Program-made: the position numbers and the translations under genes
Notes under the pieces: model-generated
The model's database searches: none
What the model saw: the letters and a program-made list of their open reading frames with translations, nothing else
Told to the model about the DNA's origin: nothing
In this document: piece by piece, positions 7,601-15,670 of the stretch
Layout of the letters: the number at the start of each line of letters is the position of its first letter
Position numbering within the stretch: position 1 is the stretch's first letter
Origin: Modestobacter muralis
GTDB lineage: Bacteria; Actinomycetota; Actinomycetes; Mycobacteriales; Geodermatophilaceae
Direction: 5' to 3'
Assembly: GCF_010682105.1 (NCBI RefSeq)
Contig: NZ_JAAGWH010000049.1
Location: 186,001 to 250,000, forward strand
DNA: 64,000 bases

Positions 7601-10582
7601 TCAGCCGGTCGGGCTCGGCGCCGCGGACGGCGCGGCGGCGGACTGACCGTTCGCCGCCTGGTAGGCCTGCACCGCCGACTGGAGGTCGGCCTGCGCCTGA
7701 CCGATCCGGGCGAAGTCCCCGGCCCGCGTCGCGTCACCCAGCTCGGTGATCGCGTCGTTGAGCCGGGTGACCGCCTGGTCCCGGGCCGCCTCGTCGACCG
7801 GGCCCCCGGTCGGCGCCGGGGCCGGCGTCGCACCGCCGGTCGACGGTGCCGGTGTCGGGGTGGTGGGCGTCCCGCCGTCGACGGCGACCTCGCCCACGCC
7901 CTGCCCGAAGACCTGGTCCAGCGCCTCGGCCAGGGTGTCGGCGTAACCGATCCGGTCGGCGTAGTTCACCAGCACCTTCTGCAGCAGCGGGAAGGCGTTC
8001 TCCTGCGTGCCCTGCACGTACAGCGGTTGCACGTACAGCAGGCCGGCGTCCCCGATCGGCAGCGTCAGCAGGTTGCCGAACACCGCCCGGGAGCTCTCGC
8101 TGTTGAACAGCGTGATGTCCGGCCGGATCAGGTTGTTGGTGTTGAACGAGTTCTGCACCTGGCGCGGACCCCGGTAGGGGGTGTTGCCCGGCAGCCGGAG
8201 CACCTGGATCTCGCCGTAGGTGCCCGGGTCGGAGGAGGCGGAGATGAACGCCGAGAGGTTGTCCCGCTCGAACGCGTTCAGCGCACTGGTGAGCTGGAAG
8301 CTCGCCCGCTCGTCACCCGGCCGCTGGGCCAGGATGTAGTAGGGCGGCTGGTCGTCCTCCACGGTGGTGGTGGTGGCTGCCTGCTGCGTCGGGTCCGGCG
8401 AGACCTGCCACCGGTCGTTCTGGTTGTAGAACGCGATCGGGTCCTCGACGTGGTACCGGGTGAGGATGTCCCGCTGCAGCTTGAACAGGTCCTCGGGGTA
8501 CCGGACGTGGCTCTCCAGCTCCGGACCCGCGTCGCTGCGCGGCTGCACGAGGCCCGGGAAGGCCTTCATGTAGGTCTGCAGGACCGGGTCCTGCTCGTCC
8601 CACGCGTAGAGGGTGACCGACCCGTCGTAGGCGTCGACCGTGGCCTTGACCGAGTTGCGGATGTAGTTGAACTGCTGGTCGGGCAGGGCGGTCGTGCCGG
8701 TGCCGGTCAGCGCGTCCGTGGTGCTGTCCCGCAGCGACATCTGCTCGGAGTACGGGTAGGCCGCCGAGGTCGTGTAGCCGTCGAGGATCCAGACGATCTT
8801 CCCGTCGACGACCGCCGGGTAGGGGTCGCCGTCCACGGTCAGGAAGGGGGCGGCCTTCTCCACGCGGTCCCGCGGGTCGCGGACGTAGAGCACCTTGGAC
8901 TGGTCGTTGACCGCACCGGAGAGCAGGAAGTTCCGCTCCCGGTAGTAGATCGCGTAGGTCAGCCGGCGGAAGAAGCTGCCGATCGACACGCCACCGGTGC
9001 CGTCGTAGGTGGAGTTGATCTGCCCCTCGTCGGACCCGCCCTCGGGCTGGTCGAACTCGCGGGGGGTGGTGCCGCCGACGACCGAGTAGACGTCGACGCC
9101 GTCGTTGTTGAGCAGCTCACCGAAGTAGATCTGCGAGCGGTCGACCTCGATGTCGCCGCGGGTGGGCAGGTCGCCGGTGGTGAAGTTGGGCTCACCGGCC
9201 TGCTGCCCGGCCGCGACCTGGTTGGCCGGGGCCGCGACGAAGCCGTTGCCGTGCGTGTAGACGGTGTGTCGGTTGATCCAGCTGCCCTGGTTGCCGCTCA
9301 GCCCGGAGCTGTTGAGCTCGCGGACGGCGACGACGTAGTCCTGGGTGACGCCGTCGACGGTGTACCGGTCGATGTCCAGCTTCTCCGGGAACCCGTAGAC
9401 GTTGCGGATCTGCTGGCGGGCGGTGAAGGTCGCGGACAGGACGTTGGGGTCCAGCAGCCGCGCGTTGGGGATCGTCTCGGTGTCGTCGCGCAGGGCGGCG
9501 ACCGCGGCGTCACGGTCGGCGCCCTGCGTCTGGTCCTGCGCGTAGTTGACGTACTCGACGTCGGCCTCGTTGAGCTTGTAGGCGTCCAGCGTGGAGGTGA
9601 TCGCCCGCGAGGTGAACTCCGCCTCGCGCTGGTCGGCCGAGGGCCGGACCACGAACTGCTGCACGATCGCCGGGTAGGCGAACCCGATCAGCAGGCTGGC
9701 CACCAGCAGCAGCCCCAGAGCCGCGGCCGGGAGCACGGTGTTGCGCACCACGATGTTGACGAAGAAGGCGATGGCGCAGATGGCGGCCACCACCACCAGG
9801 ATGTTCTTGGCCGGCAGCAGCGCGTTGACGTCGGTGTAGGAGGCGCCGGTGTAGACCCCACCGCGGTTGGAGTACACGAGGCTGTAGCGGTCGAGCCAGT
9901 AGGCGACCGCCTTGAGCGCCACGAACAGGCCCAGCAGCACCGACAGCTGCACCCGCGCCGCACCGGTGAGCTTCTGGCCCGGGGTCTGCAGCCGCAGGCC
10001 ACCGAAGACGTAGTGCGTCAGCACCGACCCGATCAGTGCCAGCAGCACGATCGTGAAGCCGAAGCCGAGCGCCAGCCGGTAGAAGGGCAGGTCGAAGACG
10101 AAGAAGCCGATGTTCTTGCCGAACTCCGGGTCCGTGCCGGGGAAGTCGGTGCCGTTGCGCCAGGCCAGCCAGGTCTGCCAGCTGCCCTGCGCGGCCGCAC
10201 CGGCCAGCAGCCCCAGGATGACGCCGAGGGCGGTCAGGGCGACCTTGCGGCGGGGCTCCAGCGACTGGCGGTAGCGCTCGAGGTTCTGCTGCTCCAGCGA
10301 CATCGGCCGGAACGTGGGGCGGAACCGGTAGGCCAGGTGGACCGCGAGCGCGACCAGTCCGCCGGTGGCGACCCCGGCGAGGGCGAACAGCAGCGCCCGG
10401 GTCTGCAGCTCGGTCCAGAACACCTCGGTGAAGTTCGTCTCGTCGAACCAGAGGTAGTCGACGTAGACGTTGGTGAGCGTGCCGATCACGCTGAAGAGCA
10501 CCAGCAGGACGGCGACGATGCCGATGACCAGCTTGGCGCGCCGGGACAACGCCGGCACCGGCACGGGGGGCCGCATGGCCAC
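7601..10582 (-). CDS. UPF0182 family integral membrane protein
   Basis: A 993-aa protein of the conserved actinobacterial/cyanobacterial UPF0182 family (M. tuberculosis Rv3193c-like). The first 330 or so residues contain about seven hydrophobic helices, starting with LVIGIVAVLLVLFSVIGTL. A long extracytoplasmic domain follows, rich in Asp, Asn and Tyr. A Pro/Thr/Ala linker near residues 905-930 precedes a short helical tail (VTRLNDAITELGDATRAGD). GTG 10582 is favoured by AGGAG seven nt upstream; ATG 10576 is the alternative. The molecular function is not established. It lies downstream of the PDZ/Lon-like protease gene, an association that recurs in actinobacteria, and could be a partner or substrate at the membrane. 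Confidence 0.93.
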   Translation of the reverse strand: MAMRPPVPVPALSRRAKLVIGIVAVLLVLFSVIGTLTNVYVDYLWFDETNFTEVFWTELQTRALLFALAGVATGGLVALAVHLAYRFRPTFRPMSLEQQNLERYRQSLEPRRKVALTALGVILGLLAGAAAQGSWQTWLAWRNGTDFPGTDPEFGKNIGFFVFDLPFYRLALGFGFTIVLLALIGSVLTHYVFGGLRLQTPGQKLTGAARVQLSVLLGLFVALKAVAYWLDRYSLVYSNRGGVYTGASYTDVNALLPAKNILVVVAAICAIAFFVNIVVRNTVLPAAALGLLLVASLLIGFAYPAIVQQFVVRPSADQREAEFTSRAITSTLDAYKLNEADVEYVNYAQDQTQGADRDAAVAALRDDTETIPNARLLDPNVLSATFTARQQIRNVYGFPEKLDIDRYTVDGVTQDYVVAVRELNSSGLSGNQGSWINRHTVYTHGNGFVAAPANQVAAGQQAGEPNFTTGDLPTRGDIEVDRSQIYFGELLNNDGVDVYSVVGGTTPREFDQPEGGSDEGQINSTYDGTGGVSIGSFFRRLTYAIYYRERNFLLSGAVNDQSKVLYVRDPRDRVEKAAPFLTVDGDPYPAVVDGKIVWILDGYTTSAAYPYSEQMSLRDSTTDALTGTGTTALPDQQFNYIRNSVKATVDAYDGSVTLYAWDEQDPVLQTYMKAFPGLVQPRSDAGPELESHVRYPEDLFKLQRDILTRYHVEDPIAFYNQNDRWQVSPDPTQQAATTTTVEDDQPPYYILAQRPGDERASFQLTSALNAFERDNLSAFISASSDPGTYGEIQVLRLPGNTPYRGPRQVQNSFNTNNLIRPDITLFNSESSRAVFGNLLTLPIGDAGLLYVQPLYVQGTQENAFPLLQKVLVNYADRIGYADTLAEALDQVFGQGVGEVAVDGGTPTTPTPAPSTGGATPAPAPTGGPVDEAARDQAVTRLNDAITELGDATRAGDFARIGQAQADLQSAVQAYQAANGQSAAAPSAAPSPTG

Positions 10583-10766
10583 GGTCGGACTCCTGTCTCA
10601 GGGGTGGGCGCGGGCACGGGGCCCGGCCGCGGAACTCGGACACGGGGCGCCCGCACCCCACCGTGAGCGGGAGGGGCGGGCCCGGGGGTCCGCTCCCTCA
10701 ACTGCCACCGGCGGCGTCGGGTTCCCGGCCGTGGCACAAGCACACCACGATCCGGCCCGCACCCGG

Positions 10767-11789
10767 TCAGCAGGGAGCGGGGGTCCGCCCGGCGCGGAGG
10801 TCACCCAGCGCGGTCAGGGCGTCGTCCAGCGTCGCGACCCTCGCCATCGGCAGACCCGGCTGGGCGTTCGCCAGTGCCTCGGCGCAGTTGGCTGCCGGCA
10901 CCAGGAACAGCACCGCGCCGATGTCGCGGGCGGAGACCAGCTTGAGCGGGATGCCACCGATCGGCCCGACCGCACCGGCGGCGTCGATGGTGCCGGTGCC
11001 GGCGATGACCGCGCCCTCGGTCAGGTCGGTGTCCCCGACCATGTCGATGATCCCCAGCGAGAGCATCAGCCCGGCCGAGGGGCCGCCCACGTCGTCCACC
11101 TGGATCGAGACGTCGAAGGGCGCGTACGGGGTCTCCAGCACCTGGATCCCCAGCGCCGAGCCGCTGCCCTCCTGGGCCGCGCCGGTGGTGACCGTGGCGG
11201 AGCCCGCGACGCCGAGCCGGGTGTAGTCGACCTGCACCGCGGTCTGCGGCGGGGTGGCCTGCAGGACGGCGAGCAGCGCGTCCTGGGTCGGCGTCGGCGT
11301 GCCGTCCACCGCCACGACCGCATCGCCGTCCGCCAGCTGGCCGGTCGACGGCGAACCCTCCGGCAGGCCCTGGACGACGACCTGCACCGGGTAGCCGAGC
11401 TCGGCCAGCGCGGCACCGCGGGCGGACTGCTCGGAGGTGAGGAAGGCCTGGCGGTTCTCCGCCTGCGTCTCCTGCACCGACTTGCCCGACGGGTAGACCT
11501 GCTCGCGCGGCACGACGGTCACCTCGTCGTCGAACCAGCCCTGCACCGCCCGCACCAGGTTCAGCGAGCCCTGCGGGATACCGACCGTGGTGAGGTTGAG
11601 GTTGCCCGAGGTGTCGTTGGGCTCGCGGCCGGTCACGGTGATGATCGGGGTGCCGTTGATGTCGCCGAGGGTGTTGTAGGTGGGACCGGGCACCTGCGCG
11701 ACGTAGGGCACGGGCAGCACGGCCCCGAGCAGCCCGAACAGCAGCAGCAGGACGGTGCCGGTCACCAGCACGGTGCTCCGACGACTCAC
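10767..11789 (-). CDS. Secreted/membrane PDZ and Lon-like (S16) serine protease
   Basis: A 340-aa protein with an N-terminal signal anchor (residues 7-26), a degenerate PDZ domain around 130-200 (VQVVVQGLPEGSPSTGQLADGD) and a C-terminal Lon-type proteolytic domain. The Ser-Lys dyad is visible: S238 in GGPSAGL and K283 in GIPLKLVSA. There is no ATPase domain, as in YlbL-type proteins. It should act outside the membrane, possibly on membrane or cell-wall proteins. The GTG start is preceded by a strong GAGGAGG. It lies 184 nt upstream of the UPF0182 gene on the same strand and is divergent from the zincin gene. A TACGCT -10 element on the minus strand near 11878-11883 could be its promoter. Confidence 0.9.
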   Translation of the reverse strand: MSRRSTVLVTGTVLLLLFGLLGAVLPVPYVAQVPGPTYNTLGDINGTPIITVTGREPNDTSGNLNLTTVGIPQGSLNLVRAVQGWFDDEVTVVPREQVYPSGKSVQETQAENRQAFLTSEQSARGAALAELGYPVQVVVQGLPEGSPSTGQLADGDAVVAVDGTPTPTQDALLAVLQATPPQTAVQVDYTRLGVAGSATVTTGAAQEGSGSALGIQVLETPYAPFDVSIQVDDVGGPSAGLMLSLGIIDMVGDTDLTEGAVIAGTGTIDAAGAVGPIGGIPLKLVSARDIGAVLFLVPAANCAEALANAQPGLPMARVATLDDALTALGDLRAGRTPAPC

Positions 11790-11997
11790 GGTTCCTCCTC
11801 GCGGCCAGCGGCCGACGTCGGCTGGTCGCCCGGCGCCGTCGGCCCGGAGGCCGCGGCGGGCGCACCCGTCGAACGGCGAGCGTAGGTGACCGCGGCCGCC
11901 GTCCGGCCCGGGCGGGTTCGCCGAGGGCGGAACGGCCGGTGCCCGGGAAGCCGGTCGGGCCCGGTCGGGCGGGGGTGCGCGCGGCTACGGTGGGGAC

Positions 11998-13440
11998 ATG
12001 AGCGACGTGCCCTTCGGCTTCGGACTCCCTGACCGCGACCCCGAGCGCCGGGGCGAGTCCGACGGGCCTGGCGGCACCGGCCCCGGCGGTGTCGGGCCCG
12101 GCGGTACCGGTCCCAGCGCGAACGACCCGTTCGGCCTGGGTGCACTGTTCGGCGGCATGGGCGGCACCGGCTTCGGCGGTCCCGGTGGGGGCGACCCCTC
12201 CCAGCTGCTGGGCGGGATGCCGCTGTTCGCCGAGCTGCAGAAGCTGATGAACTACTCCGGCGGCCCGGTGAACTGGGACCTCGCCCGCCAGGGCGCGATC
12301 AGCCAGCTCGCCCCCGGCCACCAGCCCACCTCGGCCGCCGAGCGCGCCGCGGTCTCGGAGTCCCTGCGGCTGGCCGACCTGTGGCTGGACCAGGTGACCG
12401 AGCTGCCCTCGGGCATCGACCGCGGGCTGGCCTGGTCGCGGGTGGAGTGGGTCGAGCAGACCCTGCCGGCGTGGAGCGCGCTCATCGACCCGCTGGCCGA
12501 GCGCGTCGTCGCCGCGATGACCAGTGCGCTGCCGGCCGAGGCCGCCCAGATCGCCGGCCCCCTCGCCGGGATCATGGGCCAGATGGGCGGCGTCATGTTC
12601 GGCGCCCAGGTCGGCCAGGCGCTGGCCAAGCTGGCCGACGAGGTCACCACCAGCACCGAGGTCGGCCTGCCGCTGGGCCCCAAGGGCGCCGGCGTGCTCG
12701 TGCCGCAGAACGTGACCGCCTTCGGCGCCGGTCTCGACCGTCCCGAGGACGAGGTCCGGCTGTTCCTCGCCCTGCGCGAGGCCGCCCACCAGCGCCTCTT
12801 CGCCCACGTGCCGTGGCTGCGCCAGCAGCTCACCGACGCGGTGCACGCCTACGCCCGTGGCATCCACGTCGACCCCGAGGCCATCCAGCGCGGGCTCGAC
12901 GAGGCGATGAGCGGCATGGAGGGCGGGCTGGACCCGCAGGACCCCGAGAGCATCCAGCGGCTGCTGGGCAGCGGTGTGCTCGAGCCCGAAGAGACCCCCG
13001 AGCAGGCGATGGCGCTGCGGCGGCTGGAGACCCTGCTGGCCCTGGTTGAGGGCTGGGTCGACACCATCGTGGCCGCCGCGGCCGCCGAGCGGCTGCCCGG
13101 CCACTCCGCGCTGGCCGAGACGATGCGCCGGCGGCGGGCCTCCGGCGGCCCGGCCGAGCAGACGTTCGCCACCCTGGTCGGGCTGCACCTGCGGCCGCGC
13201 CGGGCCCGCGACGCCAGCACGGTGTGGGGCGCGATGGCCCAGAAGTACGGCCCGGCCGAGCGGGACCGGCTGTGGTCCCACCCGGACCTGCTGCCCACCT
13301 CCGACGACCTGGACGAGCCGCTGGACTTCGTGACGCGTCAGGGCGCGGCCGACCCGTTCGCCGAGCTGACCGAGGGCTCCGACCCCCGCGACGACCGCGA
13401 GGACGGCGACAGCACCGAGGGCCCCACTCCCCAGAGCTGA
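11998..13440 (+). CDS. Zinc-dependent metalloprotease of the DUF2342 (zincin) family
   Basis: A 480-aa cytosolic protein resembling M. tuberculosis Rv3195. A Gly/Pro-rich low-complexity N-terminus (to about residue 70) leads into the conserved domain. The family metal motif is EAAHQRLFAHVPWL, with E261, H264 and H270 as likely catalytic and zinc residues. It has no signal peptide or membrane helix. ATG 11998 is chosen: TACGGT at 11986-11991 is a -10 box 6 nt before it, so the mRNA is probably leaderless. Acidic residues dominate the C-terminus. The substrate is unknown. It is divergent from the PDZ protease gene. Confidence 0.87.
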   Translation: MSDVPFGFGLPDRDPERRGESDGPGGTGPGGVGPGGTGPSANDPFGLGALFGGMGGTGFGGPGGGDPSQLLGGMPLFAELQKLMNYSGGPVNWDLARQGAISQLAPGHQPTSAAERAAVSESLRLADLWLDQVTELPSGIDRGLAWSRVEWVEQTLPAWSALIDPLAERVVAAMTSALPAEAAQIAGPLAGIMGQMGGVMFGAQVGQALAKLADEVTTSTEVGLPLGPKGAGVLVPQNVTAFGAGLDRPEDEVRLFLALREAAHQRLFAHVPWLRQQLTDAVHAYARGIHVDPEAIQRGLDEAMSGMEGGLDPQDPESIQRLLGSGVLEPEETPEQAMALRRLETLLALVEGWVDTIVAAAAAERLPGHSALAETMRRRRASGGPAEQTFATLVGLHLRPRRARDASTVWGAMAQKYGPAERDRLWSHPDLLPTSDDLDEPLDFVTRQGAADPFAELTEGSDPRDDREDGDSTEGPTPQS

Positions 13441-13447
13441 CCGGTCC

Positions 13448-13504
13448 GGCCCCCTCGCAGGGTCCCGCCCCGCGCGGAGCGTGGGTCGGGGGGCGAGGGG
13501 GTCC
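13448..13504. terminator. GGACCCC-family inverted repeat between convergent genes
   Basis: Arms 13448-13458 and about 13493-13504 pair over about 10 bp including a wobble. The GAAGGACC end lies directly beyond the stop of the YgjP-like gene, and the loop has GGTCCCGCC as in the 4154-4207 copy. A bidirectional terminator is likely. Confidence 0.6.
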
Positions 13505-13509
13505 TTCGT

Positions 13510-14136
13510 TCAGTCGACGGCGCCGGGCTCCAGCTCGTCGTCGTCGGGACGGCTGGCCCCCGCGGAGCCGTGCTCGACGCCCTCCAGGAAGCCCAGTGCC
13601 CGGTCGGCCTGCGGGTAGGCCCGGACCAGCGCCCAGAAGTGCTCGTCGTGGCTGGCCTCGAGCAGGTGGGCGAGCTCGTGCACGAGCACGTAGTCGACGA
13701 CGAACTCGGGCATGCCGCGCAGCCGGCTGGACAGCCGGATGGACCGGTCGGCGGGGGTGCAGGAGCCCCAGCGGCGGTTCTGGTTGTCGACCCACCGGAT
13801 GCTGGCCGGCACCGCGCGGCCGTCGAGGTGGGCGTCGGACAGCTCGAGGGCGCGCACCATCAGGTCCTCGTCGGAGGCCAGGTTGCGCCGCTTGCGCTCC
13901 TCGCGGGTCTGCAGCTTGGCGACCATCTGGTCGACCCAGCGCCGCTCCTCGGCGGCGCTGAAGGCCGCAGGGATGAGCACCACGGTGCGGCCGTTCTCGC
14001 GGTAGGCGGTGACGGTGCGCCGGCGCCGGGCGCTGCGGCGGACCTCCACCTCGGTGTCCGGGCGGGAGGCCGTGCGCACGGCGGGGAGGGCGGCCGTCGA
14101 CGCAGCCGGCGGGCGGCGGTCAGGTCGTGGTTGCAC
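13510..14136 (-). CDS. YgjP-like (DUF45/M48-type) metallopeptidase
   Basis: A 208-aa zincin of the SprT/YgjP class. The active site HELAHLLEASHDEHFW holds H153, E154, H157 and a probable third ligand H163; the upstream RRWGSCTPADRSIRLSSRL block is the family hallmark. No membrane segment is seen. The frame is open to 14307, but GTG 14136 is preferred because TACCGT (14143-14148) sits 6 nt upstream as a leaderless -10 box and the extra N-terminus has no family character. In E. coli the homologue is a poorly defined metal-dependent hydrolase. It is divergent, across a 397-bp spacer, from a ThiF-like gene. Confidence 0.85.
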   Translation of the reverse strand: MQPRPDRRPPAASTAALPAVRTASRPDTEVEVRRSARRRRTVTAYRENGRTVVLIPAAFSAAEERRWVDQMVAKLQTREERKRRNLASDEDLMVRALELSDAHLDGRAVPASIRWVDNQNRRWGSCTPADRSIRLSSRLRGMPEFVVDYVLVHELAHLLEASHDEHFWALVRAYPQADRALGFLEGVEHGSAGASRPDDDELEPGAVD

Positions 14137-14533
14137 GAACGCACGGTAACCGTCGGCGGCGACGGCCTCCTGCCGAGGACACCCGGACGTGGACAGGTGC
14201 ACACGGACAGTGGACACCGGCTCCGAGGGTGTCCCCCGAACGGCGTAACGCCCTCCTCGCGTCCACAGGGGCCCGTACACGTTCGTGCAGGTGAGGACGG
14301 CGTTCACACCCCGTTGGGCTCCGCGTCACCCGCTGGGTCCCCCGTCGGTGCACAACGACACCCCGACGGGTCCCCATCGTGTCCACAGCTGTGTCCACAG
14401 GGTGTGGGCAACGTTCGTCCACTGCGCCCCGCGGGAACCTACGACCCGCTCGGCCCGATCCCACGCCGACGCGCCGGAGCACCCTGTGGACGACGGCTGC
14501 GGACCGGCCGCCGGCGCTGGCACGCTGCCTGCG
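14137..14533. other. 397-bp intergenic region with clustered DnaA-box-like motifs
   Basis: No convincing gene lies here. Seven copies of a motif close to the actinobacterial DnaA box (TTGTCCACA) occur between 14189 and 14493 on both strands: 14189-14197, 14209-14217, 14259-14267, 14379-14387, 14391-14399, 14414-14422 and 14485-14493. Two are identical GTGTCCACA copies 12 bp apart. The YgjP-like leaderless promoter is at its left end. Possible roles are DnaA binding or titration, or a binding site for another regulator. Confidence 0.5.
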
Positions 14534-15604
14534 ATGACCGAGAGCCCGCACCCCCTGCTGCCCACCGCGACCCCGGTGCTCCGGCTGGACGACGACCTCG
14601 TGCAGGTCGGCGGCGTCGACGGCCGGGCGGGTCTGCGGCTGCACCCCGCCGGCACCGAGGTCACCGCGCTGCTGCGGGGCCTGGACGGCCGGCGCAGCGA
14701 GCGGACGGTGCGCAGCGAGTCCGTGGCGGCCGGGCTGCCCCTGGAGGTGGTCGACGACCTGCTGGCCGGCCTGCGCGGCGCCGGGCTGCTGCACGACCTG
14801 GCCGCCGCGGACCTGCTGGCGACCGACCCGGGTCCGGCGGCCGCTGCCCGGGCCGGGCTGGAGCTGCCGGCAGCCGTCCCCCGCGCGGGCACCGCCGGGC
14901 GCTGGCGGTCCCGCCGGCAGAGCGCCGTCGTCGTCGACGGGGCGACGCGGGTGGGCACCCCGCTGGCCGCGGTGTTGGCGGCCAGCGGCGTCGGCCGGGT
15001 GCACGTGCGCGACCGCGGGGCCACCCGGGCCGGGGACGCCGTCGTCGGCGGGGCCACCGCGGCCGACGAGGGCCGGCCGCGGGCACTGGCGGCAGCCGAC
15101 GCGGTCCGGCGGGCCAGCCCGCTCACCGACCTGCGGCCGTTGCCACCGGAGCGGGCACCGGACCTGGTGGTGCTCTGCCACCCCTGGGCCGCGGCCGACC
15201 CGCTGTCGGTGGCGCTGCAGCGCGCGGGCACGCCGCACCTGGTGGCCACCGTGCGCGAGGAGACCGGCGTCGTCGGCCCGCTGGTGCTGCCCGGGACGAC
15301 CAGCAGCTGCCTCCGGTGCGCCGAGGCCCGGCGGCGGGACGACGACCCGGCCTGGCCGCGGCTGGCCGCCCAGCTCGCCGGTGCCGACCCCGGGCCCAGC
15401 GGTGCCACCGTCACCTGCCTGCTCACCGCGCTCACCGCCGCGGTGCAGGTGCTCGCCCTGCTCGACGGCGCCGACGAGCCGGGCGCCGTCGGGGCGACGC
15501 TGGAGCTGCGCCCACCGGACCTGCTCCCCCGGGTGCGCCGCTGGCCCCCGCACCCCGACTGCGACTGCGGGGCCGCCGCCCGGCTCGCGGCGGCCGGTGC
15601 CTGA
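14534..15604 (+). CDS. ThiF/E1-like protein with degenerate nucleotide loop (TOMM cyclodehydratase-related)
   Basis: A 356-aa protein related to the E1-like half of RiPP cyclodehydratases and found, as I recall, at this position in actinobacterial genomes (Rv3196-like). An N-terminal winged-helix-like segment (residues 15-95) resembles a leader-peptide-binding region. The Rossmann region at 131-160 reads VVVDGATRVGTPLAAVLAAS and lacks the GxGGxG ATP loop. Four cysteines, C259/C262 (SSCLRC) and C343/C345 (CDC), form a likely structural zinc site. No precursor peptide or YcaO gene is nearby, so a biosynthetic role is doubtful; an adaptor function is possible. ATG 14534 is the first start after the antisense-free spacer. 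It is followed at 66 nt by the ABC1 kinase gene. Confidence 0.65.
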   Translation: MTESPHPLLPTATPVLRLDDDLVQVGGVDGRAGLRLHPAGTEVTALLRGLDGRRSERTVRSESVAAGLPLEVVDDLLAGLRGAGLLHDLAAADLLATDPGPAAAARAGLELPAAVPRAGTAGRWRSRRQSAVVVDGATRVGTPLAAVLAASGVGRVHVRDRGATRAGDAVVGGATAADEGRPRALAAADAVRRASPLTDLRPLPPERAPDLVVLCHPWAAADPLSVALQRAGTPHLVATVREETGVVGPLVLPGTTSSCLRCAEARRRDDDPAWPRLAAQLAGADPGPSGATVTCLLTALTAAVQVLALLDGADEPGAVGATLELRPPDLLPRVRRWPPHPDCDCGAAARLAAAGA

Positions 15605-15670
15605 GTGCGCCGGGACGTGCCGCCGGGCCGGGCCGGGGCACGGCCGGGCCGGACAGGGGACACTGTGGGA

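Noticed and set aside
8027-10666. Very long plus-strand open frame opposite the UPF0182 gene
   Set aside because: It is the antisense of a clear membrane protein gene; composition is Val/Gly/Arg-rich shadow translation caused by GC-rich third positions. The same holds for the long frames opposite adnA and adnB (30116-34225, 34120-37434).
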